This document shows, piece by piece, positions 1 to 12,964 of a stretch of 64,000 nt of DNA (positions are counted from its first letter, which is position 1; each line of letters begins with the position of its first letter). Source of the stretch: Sipunculus nudus (Eukaryota; Annelida; Sipuncula; Golfingiida; Sipunculidae); contig CM049310.1 of NCBI GenBank assembly GCA_026874595.1, forward strand, positions 56,034,558 through 56,098,557, read 5' to 3'. The notes under the pieces were generated by a model. It did not search any database and was not told where the DNA came from. It saw nothing but the letters and a program-made list of their open reading frames with translations. The position numbers and the translations under genes were made by a program.

Positions 1-370
1 GATCTGCATTTCATGCTTGTATCATGATGAAATATTAACCTGATTTTAGACATTCACTTTAATACATGTAAAAATCTTTTTGACCTTTGATTATTCTCAT
101 TGCTGTGCAAGAGAACACATCAACCAATTCATGTTTGTAAAAATATAGTGGAGCTTACATTCTCTGAGAAAAAAAAAATGAACTAAATAAAATATTACCA
201 GTGTGTAGCTTGGCAATTTTTAAAATTGGGAGATCTGTGTTCAAACTCCATGCTTCAATCATGATGAAATATAAACCTGATTACAGATATTCACTCTAAT
301 ACATGTTAATAACTTTGTTATTAAAACTAAATGCTGTGCAAGAGAACACATCACCCAAATCATGTTCATT
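1..370. repeat. Tandem repeat, ~231-bp period, cut by window edge
   Basis: The sequence at 1-138 recurs in diverged form at 232-370. Both start GATCTG, both contain ATCATGATGAAATAT, and both end in TGCTGTGCAAGAGAACACAT and a short tail. At least one further unit probably lies left of the window. The large duplication begins right after the second unit, at 371. No gene is visible. Confidence 0.65.
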
Positions 371-847
371 AATAACACTGCATCCAAATTTAATGTGTTC
401 AGCTTAATATTCTTATACAACAGTGAGTGCCAACTGCAAAAGAAGGTTCAAACTTTAAAGTAAGAATACATTAATTTCAAAACAACCAGGAAATTGTAGA
501 CAAAATACAGATAATTGTCCATAATCTTCCAAAAGGTAAAATCTGAAGACGTGGTTTATCTGTGCAGTAACAATTTGACTTATTTAAAGTGAAATAGGCT
601 TTTTACATATATTGTTTGTTGGGTGTAAATATTGGTCCAGTTATGTAGACATTAATTAACCCTTAAGAGTTTATTTAACTAGGGTACCACAATGACTAAA
701 TACTTTAAGAATGAATGACAAAATGAAAAACTGATTACTACATAAATTCTAATTTCTCACAGGGAAATGGCAGTAAATGGAATTAGTATGCACAGCATGA
801 AAGTATTCTTATTTCGATGATGTCTGAGAAAATTCTACTGATATATA

Positions 848-1640
848 TGTAACAGGCTCATGTGTATACTCCGATAGTGTAAGTGATGCCCAATAGAGGG
901 CACCCCATTTATAGTCTTTTAAGTTCATTTTTGTGTCTATGATGTCCGACAGGGGGCATCACTAGTTAATTAGTCATATGCATATATTTCCTTATAGGGT
1001 TAAGATCACTTATCTAATATGCACACGTCACACTGCACCTGACATCTGACTCTGCCGCCAAAACGACTTCAATATTCTTAATTTTTACGCCATTCCGTCA
1101 CCAAACTTCGTAATGGCAACACGCCATAATCGTTGTGTTTGTAACTTCGCAGGTAAGCATTGCCTTCATTGCCTACGATAGTCATTACTATTTGCGTTCG
1201 TAATTTTGTACAAGGTTATTACAAATATCAATGTTTGTGTGTCAATGGCGTAATTCATTTTATAATTTTCGGTCTCGTATTATAACACTCTATCAAGCCT
1301 CATATTTGTCTTCACAAGAGTATCCACTGTACTTTTGTATTATAGTGCGTTTTTCTAATGACATTTTGTAACACTGCTTGTAACCCATTTGCATTTGAAT
1401 ATTGTATTTCTTAAAATGTCTCTGGATTGTAACTATCACAATATATATATATAAAATTCCATTGTAATAGAAAAAGATGAGAATTTCGTCACCAAACTTC
1501 GTAATGGCAACACGCCATTATCGTTGTATGTTTGTTACTTCGCAGTAAACCCGTTCACCACGTCGGTCGTTTGCTTGTTCGTTGATGGAAGAGAGAGGAC
1601 ACTTCCCCTTTTCTTTGTAACCCAGTCGAAGGACTGTTAT
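848..1640. mobile_element. LTR-like insertion (possible solo LTR)
   Basis: Copy B lacks this block: it reads straight from the equivalent of 840 to the equivalent of 1646. The insert starts TGTAACAGGC and ends GACTGTTAT, so it begins TG with a near-inverted end (TGTAAC / GTTAT). It is flanked by ATATA at 843-847 and 1641-1645, a possible 5-bp target duplication, although the site is itself TA-rich. About 790 bp fits a solo LTR. Inside, a ~57-bp segment (about 1095-1153) recurs at about 1486-1545. No coding frame is seen. A different type of non-autonomous element is possible. Confidence 0.5.
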
Positions 1641-4244
1641 ATATAACACAATTTTTTTCTCAACTAGTTCTTAGACAACCATATCTGTATTTCTTCAGAT
1701 ATTCATTCAAACAGATATTGATGGTCTGATCAAGTCTGAAACCTGCAAAACTCAAGTCTCAATGGTTAGAACATTCTTGACCCTGTGTCAATTTCCTGGT
1801 AGTGATATACAACAAACCCATCTATTGAAAGCACTGGTTCAGTGGAAGGAGTATAGAAAGAATGTATAATGAAAACTGCGTAAAGAATGAACAGTTCTTA
1901 AGAACTTATCACTTTAGTATAAAGTAAAATCTCACCTTACAACCACCTAAATTTAGAGACCACCTCAGAATGCTGACCACTTTTTTACAGCCCCAATTCT
2001 CTTTTGCTCTTTATATCAGACCATGCTTAGATGTAATTTTTAGGTTCACAGTATTTCAAATCTGCTTGTTAAAATGGCTTATGGCCCTCTTTTGTCATAA
2101 ATCAACAAAATTTGTAGTTCTGTAAAGGTATCATCTTGAAAATAATTTGACGGAAGTCGATCATACTCATTTTATTCCATTTCCTCTAATAAATCATTTA
2201 CTGTGGTATAAGAGCAAAAAATATAAATACTTTATGATTGATCTTGAAAAAGAGAGAAATTTAGTATTTCAACAAAGCAGAAAGTTCCTTAACACAGGTG
2301 GCCCCACTGAAAGCCTATTTTTGCATATTACAGTTATCACATGTTCAATATGTCTGCAAAGTTTCATGATGACAGCTGCAGGGCTGCTGAGAAATCTGGC
2401 AACAGACAGCAAAAGGTGGACAATGGATGGTGGACACTGCCTCATCACAAGAATGAACTAAACATGATCTAGTAATGCTGTTGATATCAACTTGAAACTT
2501 TCCAACATTTTCTAAGAACTGGAGCTCTTGGCTTTTTAAAACTTTGGATAGTAAGTGGACTTTCAATAATGACAGCTCTTAATTTTTCTATATCCATAAC
2601 AACTGTTCATTCTTTTTCTAGACATTCAGAACAGATGTATAATCAAGAAAAGAGACATTCACTGACAGAGCTAGAAATGCTGAAGCGTGCTGAGCAAGTG
2701 CTCAGGAAATTGTGTGTATTGGCCTGTCTCCTGACCTTTACATCAAAATGAACAGTGAAAAGCCTTTTGACTCAATTAACTACAGAAAAAGGTGTTAGTC
2801 TTCATTAAATGTAAGACAGGAGCATATGTGTTTGATCTGTGAGACTGAATAAAGACGGATTTTAAAAGGTTTTCAGGAACAACTCAGTCTGGATCATCCA
2901 AACCTGATCATCTGACACCAATTAACTCTAAAGCAAAGGTTACAATGTCATCATCACATGTGCTGTCTCTGAGGTGGACTGGGGCATATGGAGGCTGGGA
3001 AGTCTCCCAGTGGGTCATTGGTATAAACAGAAATACCCACACTGCTGGGTCAATGTTATAAACAAAATACTGATGCCAGTGGTACTAGGTATTAACTTTG
3101 GACTATTTACACTAAAATTTACAGGCCTTTTTTCATATCTATCCTGTGTTAATGTGACACCTGTAGAGTAAGTATCGTGACAGCATATTTACGGTAAACA
3201 CACTCGTATTTACAGTACCGGAAGTCGATGTCACAGCTGCCCCTTTTATGTCCACCATGTTCTCTTGAAAGTATTAAACAGTTGTTAAAAAATCAGGACT
3301 TTTCAATTATTGTGTCAGTATTCTGCAACACCCGACCTGCAATATCTGCATTCTTCCTAAAGCAAGCATGCCAATAAGAAGGGTTCATACACTTAGTAGC
3401 TTACCCAGTGCCAGGGCATATCCAGGACATTTTCAAGGACAAATAACAAACCACATGCATTATGTCAGAAATTATGTCAGAAAGGACAATAATCAAATTA
3501 AGATGGTAATTAACTCTTCTTAAACCACAGAAAAGACTGGAATGTTTGATGAGACTAAACCAACAACAAATATGTTTATGATAACATACAATCATGTTAA
3601 TTAGGCCTCAAGTTTTCCCAACGATAATCCTGTTTTAAATCTGCCTTTTAACTTTATAACTAAGAGTACAATGAAGTTTATGAGCCTTCATGTACTACCA
3701 TTGTTAAAGGGACCCAATCACCTGTAAAGCATGTTAAATTCACATAAAAAATAGCTTCTTCCATTCAAAATAAATCTGGTCCTGCCAAAATATTTCCTTG
3801 AAACTGTTTGCTTTCTCCTGTAAATGAGTCTTCAAAACAGTAGATCTGGTGCAATTACAGGTGTCAACATTAACACAGCACGTTGGGTTGTGTGCATCGA
3901 GGAGCAACTACATGTGTCAATCAGGAGATGCCTGACTGTTTTGGCCCAAAAATGTAATACATGTTTCTGCTAGCTGAAACACAGCGTGTTGCCGCTCACA
4001 ATCAAAGCCTAGTTATAGTAAACAGACACACATGGACTGTTTAACAACACGCAGAGCCATCACAAGTTGTTAAACAGCTGTTATGTGAGATACTGAGACT
4101 GTGTGCTGGGATGGTTTAGCTGGAACACTTTTGTATAAAGCAAACCTGAACTGATAGTGTAAAAGAATAAGCATAATATTGCGCCTGATTATGTCCTTTT
4201 AAGCCTTCCATTGACAAGAAATTCACCTTTTGAGTTACTGTATA

Positions 4245-4440
4245 TACCAGGGTTGGGTTTGAATGCTACATGGCCCTTTTAAATGCAAATACTTCAAATA
4301 AATCAAATGCAAATGTAAATGCAAATGCGTTTAAAATTTTCAAATGCATACGCAAATGCAATAAAAGATATCAAATTCAAAAAGAAAATGCATTTGCAGA
4401 TGCATTACAAATGCATTTGTATTTGAAATCTATGTGGTTT
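4245..4440. repeat. AAATGC-rich phased repeat, hAT-like edge (copy A)
   Basis: After CAGGGTTGGGTTTGAATGC, which resembles hAT terminal repeats, the sequence becomes a dense series of AAATGCAAATG-type words in both orientations. Three exact ATGCAAAT octamers lie at 4283, 4307 and 4319. No matching opposite terminus was found, so the element is probably truncated. The counterpart is at about 13420-13600. Confidence 0.4.
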
Positions 4441-5044
4441 TAATACGTACAAATGGAGTCAGCTTTCTTAAATGTTACTGATATGTTCACAACATATTGA
4501 TATACTCACTTAAAAGACTTACTAAATAACAGAAACTGTATCAAGAAATCTGTACAGAATCATTCCCTCTTATTTATGATGCATTTTATGTTTGAGTTTG
4601 ATTACCAATAATTAAAGTTACCACTCCATAACAGTACCAGAAGCTTTTGTTTACTTGTACCTTGAATATGTATTAATTGTGTATTGTATCAAGATATTTA
4701 ATAGATTGCTGAAAATTATGCACCAGTATATTGTGCCAACTTGGATGTCCAAATTCACAGCATTAGCAACAATACACATTAGGTTAAAAAGTGGAAGTTT
4801 TGAGGTAGTAATATCAGCATTAGCTAATTACTATGTACTATCATGATCTAACAGGTTTTCCCGGACATTTCTAGGTCAAATAATTGTATGATACATACAC
4901 ATACAAAACAATGCTTTTTCCTGGAATTTCTAGGCCTGCATTTTCATACTATTTCCAGGATATCCAGGAAGTTAAAGACACATAAACTCTAAAGAAAGCA
5001 CCCTGAATATATTCAGGACAGCTTTAATAAGAATTTTATATTGA

Positions 5045-5520
5045 ATAACCTAATTGTGAACTAAAATGTGACCTTAACCACATATGCATTCAATGAATAA
5101 TTATGAGCAGAGCAGTTGCAAGCACCCATACAAACAACCAAACAACTTACTGTTGGCAATATAAACAGGCATCACTTGACATGCGCAAAATTTGCATAAT
5201 TTGGGCAACTCTCTGAAATGGAACATGTAGTCTGTACCAGTATCCCTGTCCACAAGTTTTCCTGGGATATTTTTTATACAAAAGAGACATGCAGTATAAA
5301 AAGGTCTAGACCAAATGTTACAGGAGCTATTCTCCCGACTATATTATAATGTCTTGCATTGAATTAGAAAGAGATAAATAATAAAAAAATTTGGCGAAAC
5401 ACTACACAATGATTGCGATATACTCTTGCATTGTGGAGAACAGTGATATTACAATTCCAGTTGATGACCTCAGTCAATTCTACATCATACCTTTGTGATG
5501 TCTTATAATCAGCACTGGCA
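5045..5520. repeat. Dispersed repeat, copy 1 of 3 in the window
   Basis: This ~480-bp stretch matches 14225-14700 (duplication partner) and, more divergently, 44560-45010. Shared landmarks are a CATTCAATGAATAAT core, GCGCAAAATTTGCATAATTT, a GGATATTTTTTATACAAAA block and a closing GATGACNTCAGT. No clear terminal repeats or coding frame, so the class is unknown. Confidence 0.6.
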
Positions 5521-6227
5521 ACTATGGGCATGGAAAGTCTTCTGTGTTGGAGTATTTTTGGGGGCTAATAAGCATTATTAGCTCAGGGGTGGAGCATGTA
5601 AGGGCATTGGTGGTTAGGACAATTCACAACAGATAAAGACATTATATGATAAACTCTAAACTTATGGCGTTTAGGTATTTTTTTACCCTTAAATATATAC
5701 GGTCAGGTATACCACACCAGTTAAGATAACACAACTCCAACTTGTTAAACTTTCCAACCTCCCAGTTACAAGTTATATGTACTGCACATACCAATTTTTA
5801 ATATTAGGAATGGACAGGTGGATAAATATTTTATACTGCATGCTAACAGAGCCAATGAAAAGTAAATATACATGTTATTTAAAGCTATGTGTTGTGCCTG
5901 AGAAGAAAAATACTGTTTTTCCTCACAAAATAGGTAATTTCTATGCTGCACTTGTCACATGGCTTGACATATTAGATGAAGAAGGTAGGTGCTCTTATCT
6001 AATAAAAAGAACAGTGTGACAAATGTTTTAGTTCAGAGATCAAAGTTTTTTGTTTATAAAAATACATAAATACTGACCTTAATTTGACATTGAGGGCAGC
6101 TCAAGCTAAAAATCACACGAAGAAAAATACATAAAATAGAAAACCACACATAGACTTTGCATCAAGGCACTTCATTTTACCTGCTTTTACCCCACTACCT
6201 GTTGCTGACTGGATTGTATGGTTTTCT

Positions 6228-6599
6228 GAGGGTGCTAATGAGAGCTAATGCATAAGCCTTCACAAACCATCAAGGCTCTAATGTAATCTCATGTCAAAAC
6301 ATTGCCTGAAAAAGTGACTACTGGTAAACACCAGGTCTATCTGTAAACATGCTCATTTAACAATACAGGCTGGGGAGAGGGAAACAAAATGGAATGCAGC
6401 CATAGGTAGAGTTGAGGGTGCTAATGAGAGCTAATGCATAAGCCTTCACAAACCATCAAGGCTCTAATGTAATCTCATGTCAAAACATTGCCTGAAAAAG
6501 TGACTACTGGTAAACACCAGGTCTATCTGTAAACATGCTCATTTAACAATACAGGCTGGGGAGAGGGAAACAAAATGGAATGCAGCCATAGGTAGAGTT
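6228..6599 (+). repeat. Two-unit tandem repeat, 186-bp unit (copy A)
   Basis: Positions 6228-6413 and 6414-6599 are virtually identical units, each starting GAGGGTGCTAATGAGAGC and ending CCATAGGTAGAGTT. The same two-unit arrangement at 15409-15781 shows that this small duplication predates the 10-kb one. Confidence 0.9.
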
Positions 6600-6753
6600 T
6601 TATAGATGTCAAGAAAAACTACAAATATCAGTCCTCTAAAGGATCAGCAGAATAAAAACCACATCCCCATTCTTATTTATTTTTTTGTAAAAATATTTTT
6701 TTGGAGGAGGTAACCATCTCAGTTTATTATGCTGTCTTGTCTCATTCCAAGTA

Positions 6754-7486
6754 CAATGAAACCTTGTGTTGAACTTGATTGAGTCAAATTCCCCCATGTG
6801 TCGAATTCCAATGTGGAGTCCCTGCAAAGAGCAGTTAAAACTTGACTGATTTATCTCCTGTTGTGTCAAATTAGGATGTGTTGAAAAACCTGATGTGTCG
6901 AGATGTTTTGCTGGTCCCTAGCTAGTATTTCTATTGCTCCAAGTTATGTCACTTGAATGTTTGGATAACAGTTTTCCAACAGCATGGTCCATCAATAACC
7001 CTAAGGCCGTGATGACCAGTTACATAATTAATACTGGCAAGGATCTTACTCATCAAGTGTGATGGTTTACACACCTGGTCTGTTGTTGCCAATCAGTCAC
7101 TCATGATCATGCGTTTCCTCATTGGCAGACAAAGGATTAATACGAAATGCAAAGTTATAAATAAACCAAATGGAATCCCTATTTTTGATGTGTCTAGGAT
7201 AAACATAAACTAATTTCACTTTCTTAATTTAATTTATCCAATTTTTGTGGTACTTGCATGCACTTTTTTATTATTAATAAGTAAATTTATGATTAAATTT
7301 TTGTTGTTCTTTCATGCAAACATTTGTGAGAACTATATTATATTGGCCCTATACATGTGCAGTATTTATCAATAGTACTCAAGGATGAAGCTTATTGAAT
7401 ATTAATGAATATCGGTTGTCGCAAACTCCAATTATGTCGAGCAAAATTCCCAGTCCTTTCAACTTTGACACAACAAGGTTTTACTG
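6754..7486. mobile_element. Pogo/Tigger-like non-autonomous DNA element (copy A)
   Basis: The left end is CAATGAAACCTTGTGTTGAA. The right end, reverse-complemented, is CAGTAAAACCTTGTTGTGTC. The two are imperfect terminal inverted repeats in the CAGTRAAACC style of pogo/Tigger elements. TA dinucleotides flank both ends (6752-6753 and 7487-7488), the target duplication expected for Tc1/mariner. TGTCGAAT-type words recur near both ends. No transposase frame is present. Confidence 0.6.
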
Positions 7487-7599
7487 TATGTATATCTGCT
7501 GAATTCCATTTCCCTTTGGTGTATATGACAGGGTGGTCATTATTCAAGCTTTTTGTCATGTTATTTTGCAGCCAGGTGTCTCCCAAGCCTGGTCTTTAC

Positions 7600-7825
7600 C
7601 ACACCATATTCCTGGGTGTGTAATCAACCCCATGGCATATTCATAACACCTAGGAATTACCAAAGACTTTGTAAGTGACACAGCCTTTCGAATAAGCCTA
7701 CAAAGAGTGCACCCTGGGTGGGAGCCAACCGTGAAAAATCTCATTGCTCCTCTGCTGAGGTTTGGTCTCACCAGTGCCTGGCTTTGAGAGGAGTGCCCTA
7801 CCCCCAGACCACAATGTTAGCTCAT
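7600..7825 (-). mobile_element. Possible tRNA-derived SINE (copy A)
   Basis: On the minus strand this stretch begins with TGGTCTGGGGGTAGGGCAC, which resembles a tRNA D-arm / Pol III A box (compare TGGTCTAGTGGTTAGRGCA). It is followed by a unique ~160-bp body and a less convincing B-box region (GGTGAGACCAAACC). The same sequence lies at about 16780-17000 as the duplication partner. No other copy is seen in the window, so SINE status is tentative. Confidence 0.3.
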
Positions 7826-9117
7826 AACCAGCTTTTACCTTATAAGATAGCCCAGCACTCTGGGAAAAATACTGAGCATTATTAACTTGGAAATGTTTCA
7901 GCCCAAGATCTCCTTAAACTGCTACTTGCCTGATACACCATTTGGCTTCCAGGGTAGTTAATGCAATGTTAAAAAAATCACAGTATTTGTTTAGCTATTG
8001 ATCCCAGGACCCCAGACAGGAAGGTTACAACCTGTTGCCAGCTAGTCTGAATAATTACACACCTAGTTTAACACATGTCACGACACTACAGTTAAAAGAT
8101 TCGCATGGCGTTTTACAGAATCCTGAGGGATAACCTTTAATGCTGAACATGTTTTGCTAAATTTAAGAAATAAACTGTTTTTATGCCTTCTAACAATTTA
8201 GTCTGTTAAACAAACAATGCACCCATTAGGATAAACTGATCCAAATAAGAGCTAATATGTCAATGCCTGTGAAAGAAATCCCTGAATAACCTGGATGCTG
8301 CAGACATGCCTGAAAGGTCAAAGGTCAGTCTTGGCTATTAAACACATGTTTATGCAGGTCTGGTTCTTCTAAGTAAGCCAAGGAAGACTGTCAGAGTAGA
8401 AAACTCTCTGCCAGGTGCTGCAGCTTTTCATCACTCCTGCTTTGACATTTTAGAACCCCTTTTAAGCGTCTGCTGCAGTTCAATCTTACGGTTTTCCCAC
8501 TTGGTTTATTGGCACAAATGATAAAAGCAACCATACAATCTGAGATCCCACCATCACAGTATTCTAAAAACAAGAGTCAAGGATGTATTTATGCATAAGA
8601 GTTGCCTAATTGTTACACCTGCTGCCTTCTGTGTATTTACTAACATGATCATTCTCTAGGTACCTGTCATATAAAAATTGAAAGATCTGTAATCTTTAGT
8701 GTGATGCTGTGATATTAACCATACACAATCTGACATAATGAAGTAAACATGAGTAACAAGAAACTGGTAAGCTTTCATCAAAGCTCCTTTTGAAAACAGC
8801 ATATAAACCCATAAGAATAACATACAAATGGGTCTCAGCTGAATCTTACTAGAATGTGGTCCAAAGAGTGTTATTCTTCTCTTAACTTTGTTGGTACATC
8901 ATGTCCCCTTGCCACCACAATCTCTCCGAAGAAAGGTTTGTTGCCTGGACGTAGTTATTTTTGTGTCACATCGCCAAGCCCTTATCAAACTCTGACAGGT
9001 TTATTTCTCCCACTCTCTCGAAACTGCTAAATATCTTACAAAAAGACCTACCTGTATGTAAAATATACAAATCGAATATAGAAATATATGTTTAACTTTG
9101 TTGGATATATAACAAGT

Positions 9118-9276
9118 ATGTCTCATAACTGGTCACAGTCGATCATCTGGTTTCTCAAGTAAACATACTTCTTACGCCAATGTAATGAATGGTCACAGTC
9201 ATCTGGTTCCTCATGTGAGCATGACATTTTACACAAAGTTAATGACTGGTCACAGTCCTCTGGGTTCTCATGTTCG
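9118..9276 (+). repeat. ~60-bp minisatellite (copy A, shortened)
   Basis: Units of the form ACTGGTCACAGTCATCTGG...CTCATGTGA, about 2.5 copies. In copy A the array runs straight into the inside of an HL-1 element at about 9276. Copy B (18301-18590) has about five units and the complete element. Confidence 0.8.
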
Positions 9277-9868
9277 GTCAAGTTGATTTTTGGACCAATC
9301 CATGCATCCCTTATCGAGATATTAATGATTTTGTGTGATTTTCACCATATATGGCAATATTCAGGGTCAACGCCACTCTCACAGGAAAGGTCATGACCCC
9401 AATTTAAATAAACATCATCCCATAACCCATACCTATGTATATGCATAATATCAAAGAAATCTGTCCATTGGTTTTTGACTTATAATGCTCACAGTACTGT
9501 AAGGTGGCAATTTTGGGGGTATTAAACGGCACGAAAACAAGTAAAGAATAATAGGTGGCGCCACCAGTTTCTGGAACATGACAACCCTATCCATGATCTT
9601 CCATCAACTTGATTTTGGGATAAATCCATGCAAGATTTCTTGAGATATTAAAGAATTTGTGTGATTTTCCCCAAAATTGGACCTATTCAAGGTCAAGGAC
9701 ACTCTCCTAGTAAAGGTCATCGTCCTCTTACCCATATCTATACATATACCAAGTTTGGTAAAGTTCTGTGAAATATTTTTTGGGTTATCGCGCCAACAAG
9801 ATTTATATGCGGCGGCGGCGGGACCGGTATGAAAACATAGTATTTCCCCCGACTTTGTCTGGGGATAC
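9277..9868 (-). mobile_element. HL-1 Helentron-like element, 5' part only
   Basis: This is the remainder of the HL-1 element that is complete in copy B. It keeps two core units, the GGTGGCGCCACC palindrome (9554-9565), a GCG trinucleotide run (about 9810-9822) and the 5' terminus (GGGGATAC read on plus). The hairpin end is missing because of a deletion joining the minisatellite to the core. The terminus is the exact junction of the large duplication. Confidence 0.8.
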
Positions 9869-12533
9869 AATAACACTGCATCCAAATTTAATGTGTTCAG
9901 CTTAATATCCTTATACAACAGTGAGTGCCAACTGCAAAAGAAGGTTCAAACTTTAAAGTAGGAATACATTAATTTCAAAACAACCAGGAAATTGTAGACA
10001 AAATACAGAAAATTGTCAGTAATCTTCCAAAAGGTAAAATCTGAAGACGTGGTTTATCTGTGCAGTAACAATTTGACTTATTTAAGGTGAAATAGGCTTT
10101 TTACATATAGTGTTTGTTTGGTGTAAATATTGGTCCAGTTATGTAGACATTAATTAACCCTTAAGAGTTTATTTAACATTAGTACCACAATGACTAAATA
10201 CTTTAAGAATGAATGACAAAATGAAAAACTGATTACTACATAAATTCAAATTTCTCACAGTATCTTGTTGAATATACTTTTTATGTATATCAAGCCCTTG
10301 TCTATACACAATGGAAATGGCAGTAAATGGAATTAGTATGCACAGCATGAAAGTAATCTTATTTCAATGATGTCTGAGAAAATTCTACTTATATATAACA
10401 AAAATATTTTCTCAACCAGTTCTTAGACAACCATATCTGTATTTTTTCAGATATTCATTCAAGCAGATATTGATGATCTGATCAAGTCTGGAACCTGCAA
10501 AACTCCAGTCTCATTGGTTAGAACATTCTTGACCCTGTGTCAACTCCCTGGTAGTGATATACAACAAACCCATCTATTGAAAGCACTGGTTCAGTGGAAG
10601 GAGTATAGAAAGAATGTATAATGAAAACTGCGTAAAGAATGAACAGTTCTGAAGAACTAACCACTTTAGTATAAAGTAAAGTCTCACCTCACGACCACCT
10701 CAATTTAGAGACCACCTCAAAATGCTGACCACTTTTTTACAGTCCCAATTCTATTTTGCTCTTCACATCAGACCTTGCTTAGATGTAATTTTTAGGTTCA
10801 CAGTATTTCAAATCTGCTTGTTAAAATGGATTATGGCCCTCTTTTGTCATAAATCAACAAAATTTGTAGTTCTGTAAAGGTATCATCTTGAAAATAATTT
10901 GACGGAAGTAGATCATACTCATTTTATTCCATTTCCTCTAATGAATCATTAACTGTGGTATATGAGCCAAAAATATAAATACTTTATGATTTATCTTGAA
11001 AAAGAGAGAAATTTAGTATTTCAACAAAGCAGAAAGTTCCTTAACACAGGTGGCCCCACTGAAAGCCTATTTTTGCATATTACAGTTATCACATGTTCAA
11101 TATGTCTGCAAAGTTTCATGATGACTGCTGCAGGGCTGCTGAGAAATCTGGCAACAGACAGCAAAAGGTGGACAATGGATGGTGGACACTGCCTCATCAC
11201 AAGAATGAACTAAACATGATCTAGTAATGCTGTTGGTATCAACTTGAAACTTTCCAACATTTTCTACGAATTGGAGCTCTTGGCTTCTTTAAACTTTGGA
11301 TAGTAAGTACTCTCAATAATGACAGCTCTCAATTTTTCTATATCCATAACAACTGTTCATTCTTTTTCTAGACATACAGAACAGATGTATAATCAAGAAA
11401 AGAGACATTCACTGACAGAGCCAGAAATGCTGAAGCGTGCTGAGCAAGTGCTCAGGAAATTGTGTGTATTGGCCTGTCTCCTGACCTTTACATCAAAATG
11501 AACAGGGAAAAGCCTTTTGACTCAATTAACTACAGAAAAAGGTGTTAGTCTTCATTAAATGTAAGACAGGAGAATATGTTTCAGATCTGTGAGACTGAAT
11601 AAAGACAGATTCTAAAAGGTTTTCAGGAACAACTCAGTCTGGATCATCCAAACCTGATCATCTGACACCAATTAACTCTAAAGCAAAGGTTACAATGTCA
11701 TCATCACACGTGCTGTCTCTGAGGTGGACAAGGGCAAATGGAGGCTGGGAAGTCTCCCAGTGGGTCACTGGTATAAACAGAAATACCCACACTGCTGGGC
11801 CAATGTTATAAACAAAATACTGATGCCAGTGGTACGAGGTATTAACTTTGGACTATTTACACTAAAATTTACAGGCCTTTTTTCATATCTCTCCTGTGTT
11901 AATGTGACACCTGTACAGTAAGTATCGTGACAGCATATTTACGGTAAACACACTCATATTTACAGTACCGGAAGTCGATGTCACAGCTGCCCTTTTTATG
12001 TCCACCATGTTCTCTTGAAAGTATTAAACAGTTGTTAAAAAATCAGGACTTTTCAATTATTGTGTCAGTATTCTGCAACACCCGACCTGCTATATCTGCA
12101 TTCTTCTTAAGCAAGCATGCCAATTAGAAGGGTTCATACACTTAGCAGCTTACCCAGTGCCAGGGCATATCCAGGACATTTTCAAGGACAAATAATAAAC
12201 CACATGCATTATGTCAGAATAATGTCAGAAAGGACAATAATCAAATTAAGATGGTAATTAACTCTTCTTAAACCACAGAAGAGACTGGAATGTTTGATGA
12301 GACTAAACCAACAACAAATATGTTTATGAGTACATACAATCATGTTAATTAGGCCTCAAGTTTTCTCAACGATAATCCTGTTTTAAATCTGCCTTTTAAC
12401 TTTATAACTAAGAGTACAATGAAGTTTATGAGCCTTCATGTACTACCATTGTTAAAGGGGCCCAATCACCTGTAAAGCATGTTAAAATTCACATAGCTTT
12501 TTCCATTCAAAATAAATCTGGTCCTGCTAAAAT

Positions 12534-12964
12534 TAGGGCTGAAAGGAGTACTCGAGTACTCGAGTCCAGGTAATACTTACCGAGTACTCGAGTCCAAAAT
12601 TCGGACTCGAGTACTCGTTATGTACCTGCATATCTAAATATTACTGCAAATTTACTGGCAGTCTTGGCCTATTTATTCATTATCGAAGTAATAATCATAC
12701 TGTACAGTTTATTTCGAAGAGACTTACATTTATGAGTTAAATGCTTTCGAATGCAGTTTTCCACTGTTTAATTTTAGGATTTATATCTATTCCTTCGTTT
12801 GGATAAAGTTAAGCCATCATGAAGTCAAATTGATGTATTTTTGCATAGGTAAACAGATGTCAGTTTAACTTTACAGCGTTGCCACAGAAACGAGTATTCG
12901 AGTCCGAGTCGGATATTGCCTATCGGGTACTCGAGTCCAAAATTTTGTACCCGTTTCAGCCCTA
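12534..12964. mobile_element. hAT-type MITE inserted in copy B only
   Basis: A 431-bp insertion with terminal inverted repeats TAGGGCTGAAAGGAGTAC and, at the other end, TAGGGCTGAAACGGGTAC (16 of 18 match). It is flanked by GCTAAAAT (12526-12533) and GCCAAAAT (12965-12972), an 8-bp target duplication with one mismatch. Copy A has the uninterrupted site GCCAAAAT, which proves insertion. Eight-bp duplications with CAGGG/TAGGG-type ends are diagnostic of hAT. Near both ends lie repeated ACTCGAGT words. No transposase is encoded. Confidence 0.9.

Larger units (their letters stand above)
371..9868 (+). repeat. Large tandem duplication, copy A
   Basis: Copy A aligns collinearly with 9869-19877 over its whole length; both start AATAACACTGCATCC and both end at the terminus of an HL-1 element (GACTTTGTCTGGGGATAC). 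By eye the copies differ by a few percent plus many small indels, so this is not a recent exact duplication. Copy A alone carries the LTR-like insert at 848-1640. It also has a deletion that joins the 60-bp minisatellite directly to the inside of the HL-1 element near 9276. Between the elements listed separately (about 1641-4240, 4440-5040, 5530-6220, 7840-9110) I see AT-rich non-coding sequence with no recognisable gene. Short open frames there are not conserved in length between copies. A false duplication from joined haplotypes cannot be excluded. Confidence 0.9.
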
